Assembly: GCF_001422365.1 (NCBI RefSeq)
Contig: NZ_LMMT01000017.1
Coordinates: 1-64,000 of the forward strand
Direction: 5' to 3'
DNA: 64,000 nt
Source of the DNA: Pseudorhodoferax sp. Leaf265
GTDB taxonomy: Bacteria; Pseudomonadota; Gammaproteobacteria; Burkholderiales; Burkholderiaceae_C
Position 1 is the first letter of the stretch, and each line of letters starts with the position of its first letter. Position numbers and translations under genes: made by a program. The notes beneath the pieces are model-generated. The model saw nothing but the letters and a program-made list of their open reading frames with translations. It was not told where the DNA came from and searched no databases. Below are positions 35,294-44,964 of this stretch, piece by piece.

Positions 35294-37435
35294 ATGCACG
35301 CACGCCGCCTCCTCCGACCGACGCCCATTGCACTCGCACTGCTCGCCTTCAGCGCCTGCGCCACGGCCCAGACCGCCGGCACGCTGGACCAGGTCAACGT
35401 GCGCAGCAAGTACGAGCGCGAAGACCTGCCGACGCGGGCCGCCGGCAACAAGGCCGCCTCGGGCGCGCGCCTGGGCATCCTCGGCGCCACCTCCATCATG
35501 GACGCGCCCGTGCACGTCAACGCCTACACGCGCGAGCTGGCCGAGGACTGGTCGGCGCTGACGCTGCAGGACGTGCTGGAGAACGACCCGGCCGTGGTCT
35601 TCACGACCAACAAGAACCACCTGCTGCAGAACTTCAACCTGCGCGGCCTGGACATGGGCGCCATGGACATCGCCACCAACGGCCTGTACGGCATCGCACC
35701 GGCCAACGCCGTGCCGATCGAGATCTTCGAGCGCATCGAGGTGCTGCGCGGCCCCAACGTGCTGCTCTCGGGCATGCCGCCGGGCTCCAGTGTGGCCGGC
35801 ACCGTGAACATGGTCACCAAGCGCGCGCTGGCCCAGCCCATCGCCGACCTGACGCTGACCTACGGCACGCACTCCTACTTCCAGGCCCATGCCGACGTGG
35901 GCAAGCGCTTCGGCGACGAGAAACGCCTCGGCCTGCGCTTCAACGGCGTCTATGGCGATGGCGAGATGGGCGCCCAGGACGAGAGCCAGACGCGCCGCGT
36001 CGGCGCGCTGGCGCTGGACTACCAGGGCGACCGCGCGCGCTTCTCGCTGGACCTGTACGACAGCGTGAACAAGATCGAGAACGGCAGCCCGGGGATGTTC
36101 AACTTCCAGAGCGTCCGGGTGAACCCCACGACCGTGATCCCCGGCGTGGGCTACCTGCTGTCGGCGCCCGATGGCGACACCAACATGTTCCGCGGCACGC
36201 ATGGCCGCTACGACAACACCGGCCTGCTGGCCCGCGCCGAGGTCGATTTCAATGCCGACTGGCAAGGCTACCTGGCGCTGGGTGGCTCCGAGGCCAAGGG
36301 CACGGGCCTGCTGTTCGGCACCCGCGCCATCGTCACCGGCGCGGATGGCACCACACGCGGCGCCATCTACAACGTGCACACCGAGTCCGAGCGCCGCACG
36401 GCCGAGACCGGCGTAATCGGCAAGTTCGCCACGGGCAGCGTGCAGCACCGGTTGCAGCTGTCGGCCAACGTGCTCAAGCACAAGGAAGGCTCCTACAACA
36501 CGGCCTGCGCCTACTGCTACACCACCAACATGTACGACCCGGTTGCGCCGACCTTCCCGGCGGCGCCGACCTGGGGGGGCTACACCGTCGAGAACGACTT
36601 CCGCTCTCTGGCGATCGCCGACACCATGGGCTTCGCGGGCGACAAGGTGCTGCTGACCGTGGGTGGGCGCTACCAGACCGTGAAGCAGACCAACGCCGCC
36701 ACCGCGACCACGCCGCGCACCGACTACAGCGAAAGCCGCTTCTCGCCCATGGTCGCGGCCGTAGTGCGGCCCTGGGGCGAGACCGTCTCGCTGTTCGGCA
36801 ACTACACCGAAGGGCTGGAGCCGGGCCAGATCGTGGGCGTGGGTTACGCGAATGCAGGCGACGCGTTGCCGCCCAAGCAGACCAAGCAGATGGAACTGGG
36901 CGCGAAGCTGCAGTCCGGCGCGCTGACCCACACCGTCAGCGCATTCCAGATCAAGCGTCCGTCCTTCACCGGCACCGCGCCCGCGGCCCTGGTGGAAGGC
37001 GGCGAGCAGCGCCTGCGCGGCCTGGAGTGGAGCATGTACGGCCAGGTGCTGCAGACCGTCTCGCTGCTGGGCGGCATCACCCACATCAAGTCAGAACAGC
37101 GCAACACCGGCCTGGACACCTACGGCGTGCCCGAATGGCGCGCGCGCATCGGCGCGGACTGGCAGACGCCGGTGGCCGGCCTCAAAGTGGGCGGCCGCAT
37201 CGTCTACACCGGCTCGCAATGGGCCGACTCGGGCAACCGGCTGAAGGTGCCCTCCTGGAACCGCCTGGACCTCAACGCCAGCTACGCCACCCGGTTCGGC
37301 AACACGCCCGTGCGCTTCAACGCCAGCGTGGAGAACGTGACCGACAGGAACTACTGGATCGGCCTGTTCGGCGACGGCTTCGTGATGGCCGGCGCACCGC
37401 GCACGGCCAAGCTGTCGGCCACGGTCTCGTTCTGA
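35294..37435 (+). CDS. TonB-dependent siderophore receptor
   Basis: A 713-residue outer-membrane receptor: signal peptide (hydrophobic residues 9-24, cut near CATAQ), plug domain (LTLQDVLENDPAVVF, FNLRGLDMG, FERIEVLRGPNVLLSGMPPGSSVAGTVNMVTKR), then a beta-barrel ending in Phe (KLSATVSF). The plug resembles FhuA/FpvA-type ferric-siderophore receptors. No N-terminal signalling extension is present, so it is not a transducer. ATG 35294 is preferred over TTG 35264. The Fur box implies iron repression. Two Cys in ACAYC lie in a probable extracellular loop. Confidence 0.92.
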   Translation: MHARRLLRPTPIALALLAFSACATAQTAGTLDQVNVRSKYEREDLPTRAAGNKAASGARLGILGATSIMDAPVHVNAYTRELAEDWSALTLQDVLENDPAVVFTTNKNHLLQNFNLRGLDMGAMDIATNGLYGIAPANAVPIEIFERIEVLRGPNVLLSGMPPGSSVAGTVNMVTKRALAQPIADLTLTYGTHSYFQAHADVGKRFGDEKRLGLRFNGVYGDGEMGAQDESQTRRVGALALDYQGDRARFSLDLYDSVNKIENGSPGMFNFQSVRVNPTTVIPGVGYLLSAPDGDTNMFRGTHGRYDNTGLLARAEVDFNADWQGYLALGGSEAKGTGLLFGTRAIVTGADGTTRGAIYNVHTESERRTAETGVIGKFATGSVQHRLQLSANVLKHKEGSYNTACAYCYTTNMYDPVAPTFPAAPTWGGYTVENDFRSLAIADTMGFAGDKVLLTVGGRYQTVKQTNAATATTPRTDYSESRFSPMVAAVVRPWGETVSLFGNYTEGLEPGQIVGVGYANAGDALPPKQTKQMELGAKLQSGALTHTVSAFQIKRPSFTGTAPAALVEGGEQRLRGLEWSMYGQVLQTVSLLGGITHIKSEQRNTGLDTYGVPEWRARIGADWQTPVAGLKVGGRIVYTGSQWADSGNRLKVPSWNRLDLNASYATRFGNTPVRFNASVENVTDRNYWIGLFGDGFVMAGAPRTAKLSATVSF

Positions 37436-37439
37436 TCGC

Positions 37440-38339
37440 CTAGTCGCGCGCCTGCGCCCGCCGCAGGATGTAGTCGATGAACGTCGCCATCGCCCGCGTG
37501 TGGTGGCGGTTCGGCATGTACAAGAGGTGCATGCGCGTGCCGAAGATCGACAGCCGCCAGGCGTCCAGCGCGGTCACCACCGTGCCGGCCTGCACCAGGT
37601 CGCGCACCGTGTAGTCGGGCACCAGGCCCACGCCCAAGCCGGCCAGCACGGCGTCGCGCAAGAACATGAAGTTCTCCGAGATCAGCGTGGGCTCGATCAG
37701 CACCTCGTGCCGCTCCTCGTCCTGGTAGGCGGCCAGACGCAGCTGCTTGCCGATCACGGCGGCCGTCAGCAGCGGCGTGTGCTGCAGGTCTTCCAGCCGC
37801 TGCGGCAGGCCGGCCCGCTCGGCATAGGCACGTGAGGCGCAGGCAACGAAGCGCACCGGCCCCAGGTCGCGCGCCACCAGGTTCTGCGGCGGCTCGGACA
37901 GCACGCGCACGGCCACGTCCACCTCGTCGCGCATGAGGTCTTCCACGCGGTTCTCGAACAGCACGTCCAGCACGATGGCCGGGTACTGGCGCTTGAACTC
38001 CAGCAGCCAGGGCGACATGGCCAACTGCCCATAGCCGCTGGGCACCGACAGGCGCACGCGGCCGCTCAACTCCTGGCCCAGCGTGGCGATGGATTCGCGC
38101 GCGGCCAACAGTTCGTTCTGGATCACGCGGCCGTGTTCGTAGAGCTTCAGGCCGATCTCGGTGGCCTCCAGCCGGCGCGTGGTGCGGCGGATCAGCTGCT
38201 GGCCAATCGCGCGCTCCACCTGGTTCAGGTGGTAGCTCACGTTGGCCCGGCTCATCTTCATGCGGCGCGCGGCCTCCGCCAGGTTGCCGGCGTCCAGGAT
38301 CTGGACCAGCAGGGTCAGGGACTGGACATCCAGGCTCAT
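37440..38339 (-). CDS. LysR-family regulator
   Basis: A 299-residue LysR-type regulator with the N-terminal winged helix (NLAEAARRMKMSRANVSYHLNQVERAIGQQLIRRTTR) and a periplasmic-binding-like effector domain. It is divergent from the FadB/J-type operon and probably regulates it in response to the acid or its CoA ester. The helix-turn-helix has Asn-Val-Ser-Tyr-His where Ser-Ala-Val-Ser is usual, a variation seen in the CrgA-like branch. It converges with the TonB receptor with 4 bases between stops. Confidence 0.9.
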   Translation of the reverse strand: MSLDVQSLTLLVQILDAGNLAEAARRMKMSRANVSYHLNQVERAIGQQLIRRTTRRLEATEIGLKLYEHGRVIQNELLAARESIATLGQELSGRVRLSVPSGYGQLAMSPWLLEFKRQYPAIVLDVLFENRVEDLMRDEVDVAVRVLSEPPQNLVARDLGPVRFVACASRAYAERAGLPQRLEDLQHTPLLTAAVIGKQLRLAAYQDEERHEVLIEPTLISENFMFLRDAVLAGLGVGLVPDYTVRDLVQAGTVVTALDAWRLSIFGTRMHLLYMPNRHHTRAMATFIDYILRRAQARD

Positions 38340-38341
38340 TG

Positions 38342-38389
38342 TTCAAATTGGCTTGACGGTGTGTTTGAAGTCCATGCCATTGTCAAGCC
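38342..38389. promoter_or_regulatory. Inverted repeats in LysR/FadB intergenic region
   Basis: Two nested inverted repeats lie between the divergent starts: TTCAAA/TTTGAA (38342-38347 with 38364-38369) and the perfect 8-bp GGCTTGAC/GTCAAGCC (38350-38357 with 38382-38389). These are candidate binding sites for the adjacent LysR protein. No ideal T-N11-A pair was picked out by eye. Confidence 0.5.
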
Positions 38390-38437
38390 GCAATCGCGGG
38401 CGAACAATGCCCGCTCCCCAACGCTAGGAGACAAGGC

Positions 38438-40555
38438 ATGGCGAATTCGCCCGACGAACAGGTGGTGCGCACGCAGCTGCACGGCAAGGTGCTGCTGGTC
38501 ACCGTGGACAACCCACCCGTCAACGCCCTGGGCGCGGCCGTGCGCCGCGGCCTGGCCGATGCGATGGAACGCGCCGAGACGGACGCCGCCGTGGCGGCCG
38601 TGCTGATCGTAGGCGCCGGCAAGAGCTTCATCGCGGGGGCCGACATCCGCGAGTTCGGCTTGCCGCCGCAGCCGCCCCTGCTGACCGATGTCTGCAAGCG
38701 CATCGAATCCTCGAAGAAACCCGTCATCGCCGCCATCCACGGCGCCGCCCTGGGCGGCGGGCTGGAAGTGGCCATCGCCGCGCACTACCGCATCGCCGTG
38801 GCCAACGCCAAGCTGGGCCTGCCCGAAGTGCTGCTGGGCCTGTTGCCCGGCGCGGGCGGCACACAGCGCGCGCCGCGCCTGGTGGGCGCCGCCGCCGCGC
38901 TCGACATCATGCTGACGGGCCGCCACGTGGGCGCGGCCGAGGCCTTGAAGCTGGGCCTGGTCGACCGGCTGGCGCAGAGCGACGACACGCTGGCCGAGGG
39001 CCTGGCCTACGCGCAGGAACTCCTGGCATCCAACGCCGGCCCGCGCCGCTCGCGCGATGCCGCGGGCCTGGCCGATGTGGAGGCCAGCCGCGCCGCCATT
39101 GCCGCCGCGCGTGCCGAGCAGGGCAAAAAGGCGAAGAATCTGTTCTCGCCGCACCGCATCGTCGACGCGGTGGAAGCCGCGCTCGACAAGCCCTTCGACG
39201 AGGCCTTGAAGTACGAGCGCGAGCTGTTCATGCAATGCCTGGCCAGCCCGCAGCGCGCCGGCCTGATCCACGCCTTCTTCGCCGAGCGCGACGTGGTCAA
39301 GGTGCCCGAGGCCGCAGCCGCCGAGCCGCGCGCCCTGGCCCGCATCGGCGTGGTGGGCGGCGGCACCATGGGTGCCGGCATCGCCGTCTCCGCGCTGGAC
39401 GCCGGCCTGCCCGTCGTGATGGTGGAGCGCGACGCGGCCTCCATCGCACGCGGCCAGGCCAATGTCGAAAAGGTCTACGACGGCCTCGTCGCCAAGGGCC
39501 GCATGACGCCCGAGGCCAAGGCCAAGCTCATGGCCCGCTTCAGCGGTTCCACCGACTACGCCGCCTTCGCCGAGGTCGACATGGTCATCGAAGCCGTGTT
39601 CGAGGACATCGAGGTCAAGAAGGCCGTCTTCCAGGAACTCGACCGCGTCTGCAAACCCGGCGCCGTGCTGGCCACCAACACCTCCTACCTGGACATCGAC
39701 GCCATCGCGGCCAGCATCTCCCGGCCGCAGGACGTGATCGGCCTGCACTTCTTCTCGCCGGCCAACATCATGAAGCTGCTGGAGATCGTGGTGCCCGCGA
39801 AGGTCAGCGCCGACGTGGTCGCCACGGCCTTCGCGCTGGCCAAGAAGCTCAAGAAGGTGCCGGTGCGCGCGGGTGTCTGCGACGGCTTCATCGGGAACCG
39901 CATCCTCGCGGTGTACCGCCAGGCCGCCGACCACCTCATGGAAGACGGCGCATCGCCCTACGCCATCGACGCGGCCGTGCGCAACTTCGGCTACCCCATG
40001 GGCCCGTTCCAGGTGTCGGACCTGGCCGGCGGCGACATCGGCTGGGCCACGCGCAAGCGCAAGGCCGCCACGCGTGATCCGAAAGCCCGCTACGTCCAGG
40101 TGGCAGACCGCATCTGCGAACGCGGCTGGTTCGGCCAGAAGACCGGCCGCGGCTGGTACCAGTACCCGCAGGGCGCACGCACGGGTGTGGAAGACCCCGA
40201 GGTGCTGGCCATCGTCGACGCCGAGCGCCAGCGCGCCGGCATCACGCCGCGCCAGTTCACCGAAGAAGAGATCATGCGCCGCTACATGGCCGCCATGGTC
40301 AACGAGGGCGCCAAGGTCGTGGCCGAGGGCATCGCGCTTCGCCCGCTCGACGTGGACGTGACCTTCCTGTACGGCTACGGCTTCCCGCGCTTTCGCGGTG
40401 GCCCCATGCACTACGCCGACACCGTGGGCCTGCCGAAAATCCTGGACGACATCCGGACCTTCGCCAAGGAAGACCCGCTGTTCTGGCAAGCTGCGCCGCT
40501 GCTGGTGCAACTCGTCGCCGAAGGCCGCAATTTCGCGAGCCTCAACAAGTCCTGA
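38438..40555 (+). CDS. Enoyl-CoA hydratase / 3-hydroxyacyl-CoA dehydrogenase (FadB/FadJ type)
   Basis: A 705-residue bifunctional beta-oxidation enzyme. Residues 1-200 form the crotonase domain (GAGKSFIAGADIREF, ALGGGLEVAIAAHYRIA, oxyanion Gly). The 3-hydroxyacyl-CoA dehydrogenase starts near residue 305 (RIGVVGGGTMGAGIAV, NAD-binding) and contains the catalytic His region GLHFFSPANIMKLLEIV. A C-terminal HCDH repeat ends with the usual FPRFRGGPMHYAD. AGGAG precedes ATG 38438. It opens a seven-gene operon, so it probably handles ring-cleaved or branched acyl-CoA rather than housekeeping fatty acids. Confidence 0.93.
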   Translation: MANSPDEQVVRTQLHGKVLLVTVDNPPVNALGAAVRRGLADAMERAETDAAVAAVLIVGAGKSFIAGADIREFGLPPQPPLLTDVCKRIESSKKPVIAAIHGAALGGGLEVAIAAHYRIAVANAKLGLPEVLLGLLPGAGGTQRAPRLVGAAAALDIMLTGRHVGAAEALKLGLVDRLAQSDDTLAEGLAYAQELLASNAGPRRSRDAAGLADVEASRAAIAAARAEQGKKAKNLFSPHRIVDAVEAALDKPFDEALKYERELFMQCLASPQRAGLIHAFFAERDVVKVPEAAAAEPRALARIGVVGGGTMGAGIAVSALDAGLPVVMVERDAASIARGQANVEKVYDGLVAKGRMTPEAKAKLMARFSGSTDYAAFAEVDMVIEAVFEDIEVKKAVFQELDRVCKPGAVLATNTSYLDIDAIAASISRPQDVIGLHFFSPANIMKLLEIVVPAKVSADVVATAFALAKKLKKVPVRAGVCDGFIGNRILAVYRQAADHLMEDGASPYAIDAAVRNFGYPMGPFQVSDLAGGDIGWATRKRKAATRDPKARYVQVADRICERGWFGQKTGRGWYQYPQGARTGVEDPEVLAIVDAERQRAGITPRQFTEEEIMRRYMAAMVNEGAKVVAEGIALRPLDVDVTFLYGYGFPRFRGGPMHYADTVGLPKILDDIRTFAKEDPLFWQAAPLLVQLVAEGRNFASLNKS

Positions 40556-40584
40556 TTTCCACACCACCACCGGAGACATCCCCC

Positions 40585-41772
40585 ATGCGCGAAGCCGTCA
40601 TCGTTTCTACTGCCCGCACGCCACTGACCAAGTCGCACCGCGGCGAATTCAACATCACGCCCGGCCCCACGCTGGCAGCCTTCGCCGTCCGCGCCGCGGT
40701 CGAGCGCTCGGGCCTGGACCCGGCGCTGATCGAGGACGTGATCATGGGCACCGGTTACCCCGAGGGCACGACGGGCCGCAACATCGGCCGCCAGGTCGCG
40801 CTGCGCGCCGGCCTGCCGCTCGAGGTCGCCGGCCAGACCGTGAGCCGCTTCTGCGCCTCGGGCCTGCAGGCCATCGCCAGCGCGGCCGGTGCCATCGTGG
40901 CCGGCGCCCCGGCCATCGTGGCGGGCGGCGTGGAAAGCATCTCGCAGATCCGCACGCGCAGCGCCACCGATGCCGGCGACTCCGGCTTGGACCCCTGGCT
41001 GGTCGAGCACAAGCCCGCGCTGTACATGGCCATGATCGAAACGGCCGACATCGTGGCCGCGCGCTACCACATCAGCCGCGAAGCGCAGGACCGCTTCTCG
41101 GCCGAGAGCCAGCGCCGCACCGAGGTGGCGCAAAAGACCGGCATCTATGCCGACGAGATCGTGCCCTGCACGACCACCATGGCCGTCACGGACAAGGAAA
41201 CCAAGGCCGTCACGCACCGTGAAGTGACCGCCACGGTGGACAACTGCAACCGCCCCGGCACCACCTACGAGGCGCTGGCCAAGCTGCAGCCCGTGCGCGC
41301 GCCCGACCAGTTCATCACCGCCGGCAATGCCTCGCAACTCTCCGACGGCGCATCGGCCTGCGTGGTGGTCGAGGCCAAGGAAGCCGAGCGCCTGGGCTTG
41401 AAGCCCCTGGGCGCCTTCCGCGGCTTCGCGGTCGCCGGCTGCGAGCCCGACGAGATGGGCATCGGCCCGGTCTACGCCATCCCCAAGCTGCTCAAGCGCC
41501 ATGGCCTCACGGTGGACGACATCGACCTGTGGGAACTCAACGAGGCCTTCGCCTCGCAGGCCCTGTACTGCCAGCAGCAGCTGGGCATCCCGCACGAGAA
41601 GCTCAACGTGAACGGCGGCGCGATCTCCATCGGCCATCCCTTCGGCATGACAGGTGCACGCCTGGCGGGCCACATCCTGTTGGAAGGCCGCCGCCGCAAG
41701 GCCAAGTACGCCGTGGTCTCCATGTGCATCGCCGGTGGCATGGGCGCCGCCGGCCTCTTCGAAATTTACTGA
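40585..41772 (+). CDS. Acetyl-CoA C-acyltransferase (thiolase)
   Basis: A 395-residue thiolase. The nucleophilic Cys is in SRFCASGLQ near residue 90. Other marks are GGVESIS, GHPFGMTGAR with the catalytic His near 350, and the second Cys in SMCIAGGMGAAG near 382. It cleaves 3-oxoacyl-CoA to acetyl-CoA and a shortened acyl-CoA. Lies 29 bases after the FadB/J-type gene in the same operon. Confidence 0.95.
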   Translation: MREAVIVSTARTPLTKSHRGEFNITPGPTLAAFAVRAAVERSGLDPALIEDVIMGTGYPEGTTGRNIGRQVALRAGLPLEVAGQTVSRFCASGLQAIASAAGAIVAGAPAIVAGGVESISQIRTRSATDAGDSGLDPWLVEHKPALYMAMIETADIVAARYHISREAQDRFSAESQRRTEVAQKTGIYADEIVPCTTTMAVTDKETKAVTHREVTATVDNCNRPGTTYEALAKLQPVRAPDQFITAGNASQLSDGASACVVVEAKEAERLGLKPLGAFRGFAVAGCEPDEMGIGPVYAIPKLLKRHGLTVDDIDLWELNEAFASQALYCQQQLGIPHEKLNVNGGAISIGHPFGMTGARLAGHILLEGRRRKAKYAVVSMCIAGGMGAAGLFEIY

Positions 41773-41782
41773 GCACCCCACC

Positions 41783-42979
41783 ATGGACCTGAACTTCACG
41801 CCCGAGGAACTCGCGTTCCGCGACGAGGTGCGCAGCTTCCTTGCGAACAAGCTGCCCGCACGCATCGCCGCCAAGACCAAGGCCGGTCAGCGCCTGACCA
41901 AGCAGGACCAGGAAGAGTGGCACGCCATCCTGCAATCGCGCGGCTGGCTCGCCTACCACTGGCCCAAGCAGTACGGCGGCCCGGGCTTCACGGCCGTCGA
42001 GAAGTTCATCTTCGACACCGAGTGCTGCCTGGCCGGCGGCCCGCGCATCGTGCCCTTCGGCGTGAGCATGCTGGGCCCGGTGCTGATCAAGTACGGCAGC
42101 CAGGCCCACAAGGACCACTACCTGCCACGCATCCTGAGTGGCGAAGACTGGTGGTGCCAGGGCTACAGCGAGCCCGGCGCCGGCTCGGACCTGGCTTCGG
42201 TCAAGACCACGGCCGTGCGCCAGGGCGACCACTACATCGTGAACGGCCAGAAGACCTGGACCACCCAGGGCCAGCACGCCGACAAGATCTTCAGCCTGGT
42301 GCGCACCGACCGCGAGGCCAAGGCCCAGTCGGGCATCAGCTTCCTGCTCATGGACATGAAGGCGCCCGGCGTGGAGCTGCGCCCGATCCGCACGCTGGAC
42401 GGCGACCGCGAGGTCAACGAGGTGTTCTTCACCGACGTGAAGGTGCCCGTGGAGAACCTGGTCGGCGAGGAAAACAAGGGCTGGACCTATGCCAAGTACC
42501 TGCTGACCTACGAGCGCACCGGCATCGCGGGCGTGGGCTATTGCGTGGCCACGATGGAAAAGCTCAAGGTCATCGCCGCCAAGGTGCGCAAGAACGGCAA
42601 GCCGCTGGACCAGGACCCGCTCTTCGCCGCACGCATGGCCCGCGTCGAGATCGACCTGGAGAACATGAAGACCACCAACCTGCGCGTGCTGTCGGCCACG
42701 GCCCACGGCGCTGTGCCGGGCGCGGAAAGCTCCATGCTCAAGATCCGCGGCACCGAGCTGCGCCAGGAGATGCTCTCGCTGATCCGCCGCGCCATGGGGC
42801 CGTATGCCGCGCCCTACATCGAGGCCGCGCAGTACGAGGGCTACACGGGCGAGCCGCTCGGCCCCGAGGCCGCCGCCACGGCCGCGGCCAGCTACTTCAA
42901 CTACCGCAAGCTGTCGATCTTCGGCGGCTCCAACGAGATCCAGAAGAACATCATCTCCAAGATGATTCTTGGGCTCTGA
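41783..42979 (+). CDS. Acyl-CoA dehydrogenase (first of two)
   Basis: A 398-residue FAD acyl-CoA dehydrogenase with the N-terminal helical domain (LNFTPEELAFRDEVRSFL). The flavin/substrate loop is CQGYSEPGAGSDLAS near residue 130 and the C-terminal signature is IFGGSNEIQKNIISK. The sequence suggests the long, alicyclic/aromatic-side-chain group seen in steroid and terpene degradation clusters (related to FadE/AcdA pairs). It is followed 16 bases later by a shorter divergent partner, so the active enzyme may be a heteromer. Confidence 0.9.
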   Translation: MDLNFTPEELAFRDEVRSFLANKLPARIAAKTKAGQRLTKQDQEEWHAILQSRGWLAYHWPKQYGGPGFTAVEKFIFDTECCLAGGPRIVPFGVSMLGPVLIKYGSQAHKDHYLPRILSGEDWWCQGYSEPGAGSDLASVKTTAVRQGDHYIVNGQKTWTTQGQHADKIFSLVRTDREAKAQSGISFLLMDMKAPGVELRPIRTLDGDREVNEVFFTDVKVPVENLVGEENKGWTYAKYLLTYERTGIAGVGYCVATMEKLKVIAAKVRKNGKPLDQDPLFAARMARVEIDLENMKTTNLRVLSATAHGAVPGAESSMLKIRGTELRQEMLSLIRRAMGPYAAPYIEAAQYEGYTGEPLGPEAAATAAASYFNYRKLSIFGGSNEIQKNIISKMILGL

Positions 42980-42995
42980 GCAGGGGAGCGACACC

Positions 42996-44135
42996 ATGAA
43001 CTTCACACACACCGAAGACCGCCGCATGCTGGCGGACTCGCTGGACCGCTACCTGGCCGAGCAGTACGGCTTCGTCGAGCGCGACCACATCGCCTGGAGC
43101 GAGGCCGGCTGCAGCGACAAGCACTGGAACCAGCTGGCCGAGATCGGCGCGCTGGGCGCACTCTTCCCCGAATCCGTGGGCGGCTTCGGCGGCGGCGGCT
43201 TCGACGTGGCCGTGGTCTTCGAGAGCCTGGGCAAGGGCCTCGTGGTCGAGCCCTTCCTGGGCGCGCTCGTGGTCGGCCGCGCCATCGCGCAGGCCGGCAA
43301 CGCCGCGCAGCAGGAGCGCATCGCCGGCCTCGTGGACGGCAGCACCGTGGCTGCGCTCGCGCACGATGAGCCCGGGTCGCATTACGAGCCCACGCTGGTC
43401 GCCACGCGCGCCGAGAAGAACGCGGGCGGCTGGGTGCTGAATGGCGCCAAGGCCGTGGTGCAGCAGGGCCAGCGCGCCGGGCTGCTGCTGGTGTCCGCGC
43501 GCACATCGGGCAAGGCCGACGATGCCCAGGGCATCTCGTTGTTCCTGGTGCCTGGCGGTGCCGAGGGCCTCGCCTTGCGCGGCTACGCCAAGATCGACGG
43601 TGGCCGCGCGGCCGAAGTCACTCTGGAGAACGTGCAGGTCGGCGCCGACGCGCTGCTGGGCACCGAGGGCGCCGGAGCGGACGTGCTGGAACACGCCACG
43701 GGCTGGGGCCTGCTGGCCCTGGCCGCCGAGTCGCTGGGCGCGATGGAAGTGGCCAAGCGCGACACGCTGGAGTATCTGCGCACGCGCAAGCAGTTCGGCG
43801 TGCCCATCGGCAGCTTCCAGGCCCTGCAGCACCGCATGGCCGACCTGCTGATCGAGGTCGAGCAGGCGCGCTCGGCCGTCATCAACGCGGCCGCCGCGAT
43901 CGATGGCGACGACCGCATCGCGCGCGAGCGTGCGCTGTCGGCCGCCAAGTTCAGCGTCGGCAAGATCGGCACGCGCGTGGCCGAGGAAGCCATCCAGCTG
44001 CACGGCGGCATCGGCATGACCTGGGAGCTGCCGCTGGCGCACTACGCCAAGCGCCTCGTGATGATCGACCACCAGCTCGGCGACGAGGATTTCCACCTGG
44101 AGCGCTACATCGCGCTGGGCCGGGAGGCCGCATGA
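42996..44135 (+). CDS. Acyl-CoA dehydrogenase (partner)
   Basis: A 379-residue acyl-CoA dehydrogenase paralogue. N-terminal FTHTEDRRMLADSLDRYL, a degenerate flavin loop (ALAHDEPGSHYEP in place of the usual TEPxAGSD), and C-terminal QLHGGIGMTWELPLAHYAKRL. Paired adjacent dehydrogenases of this kind form alpha2beta2 enzymes in cholesterol and bile-acid degradation, and this pair may behave likewise. Overlaps the enoyl-CoA hydratase gene by 4 bases. Confidence 0.88.
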   Translation: MNFTHTEDRRMLADSLDRYLAEQYGFVERDHIAWSEAGCSDKHWNQLAEIGALGALFPESVGGFGGGGFDVAVVFESLGKGLVVEPFLGALVVGRAIAQAGNAAQQERIAGLVDGSTVAALAHDEPGSHYEPTLVATRAEKNAGGWVLNGAKAVVQQGQRAGLLLVSARTSGKADDAQGISLFLVPGGAEGLALRGYAKIDGGRAAEVTLENVQVGADALLGTEGAGADVLEHATGWGLLALAAESLGAMEVAKRDTLEYLRTRKQFGVPIGSFQALQHRMADLLIEVEQARSAVINAAAAIDGDDRIARERALSAAKFSVGKIGTRVAEEAIQLHGGIGMTWELPLAHYAKRLVMIDHQLGDEDFHLERYIALGREAA

Positions 44136-44929
44136 CGTCCGACGCATTGCTCACGCGCCGCGAAGGCGCCGTGCTGGTCCTGGTCAACAACAACCCGGCC
44201 GCGCGCAACGCGCTGTCGGCCGAGTTCTACACGGCCGCCACCCAGGCACTCGCCGACGCAGAAACAGACCCCACCATCGGCGCCGTGGTGCTGACCGGCG
44301 CGGGCAACTTCTTCTGCGCCGGCGGCAACCTGAACCAGCTCATCACGCGCCGCGACATGGCTCCGCACGAGCGCCGCGAGCGGCTGGAGTTGCTGCACGG
44401 CTTCGTCCGCCGGCTGCGCGACAGTTCCAAGCCCGTGATCGCGGCCGTCGAAGGCGGCGCGGCCGGCGCCGGCCTGTCGGTGGCGCTGGCCTGCGACCTG
44501 CTCGTGTCCTCGCGCGAGGCCTTCTTCAGCGCCACCTACATCAAGGTCGGCCTCACGCCCGACGGGGGGCTGACCTCCTTCCTCGCCGAGTTCGTCTCGC
44601 GCCAGCTGCTGACCGAGCTGTGCCTGACGGGCGAGCGCGTCACGGCCGAACGCCTGCATGCGCTGGGCGCCGTCAACCGCCTGGTCGATGCGGGCCAGGC
44701 CGAGGCCGCTGCCATCGCGCTCGGCGCGCAGCTGGCGGAAGGCCCGGCCCGCGCCAGCGCGCGCATCAAGGCGCTGTGCCGCGGCGCGCACGCGCGCACG
44801 CTGGACGAACAGCTGGAGCTGGAAGCCGCCTCCATGGTCGAGAGCCAGGGCGACGACGAAGCGCAGGAGGGCATCGGCGCCTTCCTTGGCAAGCGCAAAG
44901 CGGACTTCGCCGCGCTGCGCCGGCGCTGA
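44132..44929 (+). CDS. Enoyl-CoA hydratase/isomerase
   Basis: A 265-residue crotonase-superfamily protein: the oxyanion-hole strand GAGNFFCAGGNLNQL near residue 57, EGGAAGAGLSVALACDLLVSS near 108, and the trimerisation C-terminal helix. The acidic catalytic residue expected in the helix after GLTPDGG is replaced by Leu-Thr-Ser-Phe, so whether it hydrates or performs another crotonase reaction is open. The start overlaps the preceding dehydrogenase. Confidence 0.88.
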   Translation: MTSDALLTRREGAVLVLVNNNPAARNALSAEFYTAATQALADAETDPTIGAVVLTGAGNFFCAGGNLNQLITRRDMAPHERRERLELLHGFVRRLRDSSKPVIAAVEGGAAGAGLSVALACDLLVSSREAFFSATYIKVGLTPDGGLTSFLAEFVSRQLLTELCLTGERVTAERLHALGAVNRLVDAGQAEAAAIALGAQLAEGPARASARIKALCRGAHARTLDEQLELEAASMVESQGDDEAQEGIGAFLGKRKADFAALRRR

Positions 44930-44964
44930 CAATCGCGCATCCACAACGAACGGAGACTGTTCCC

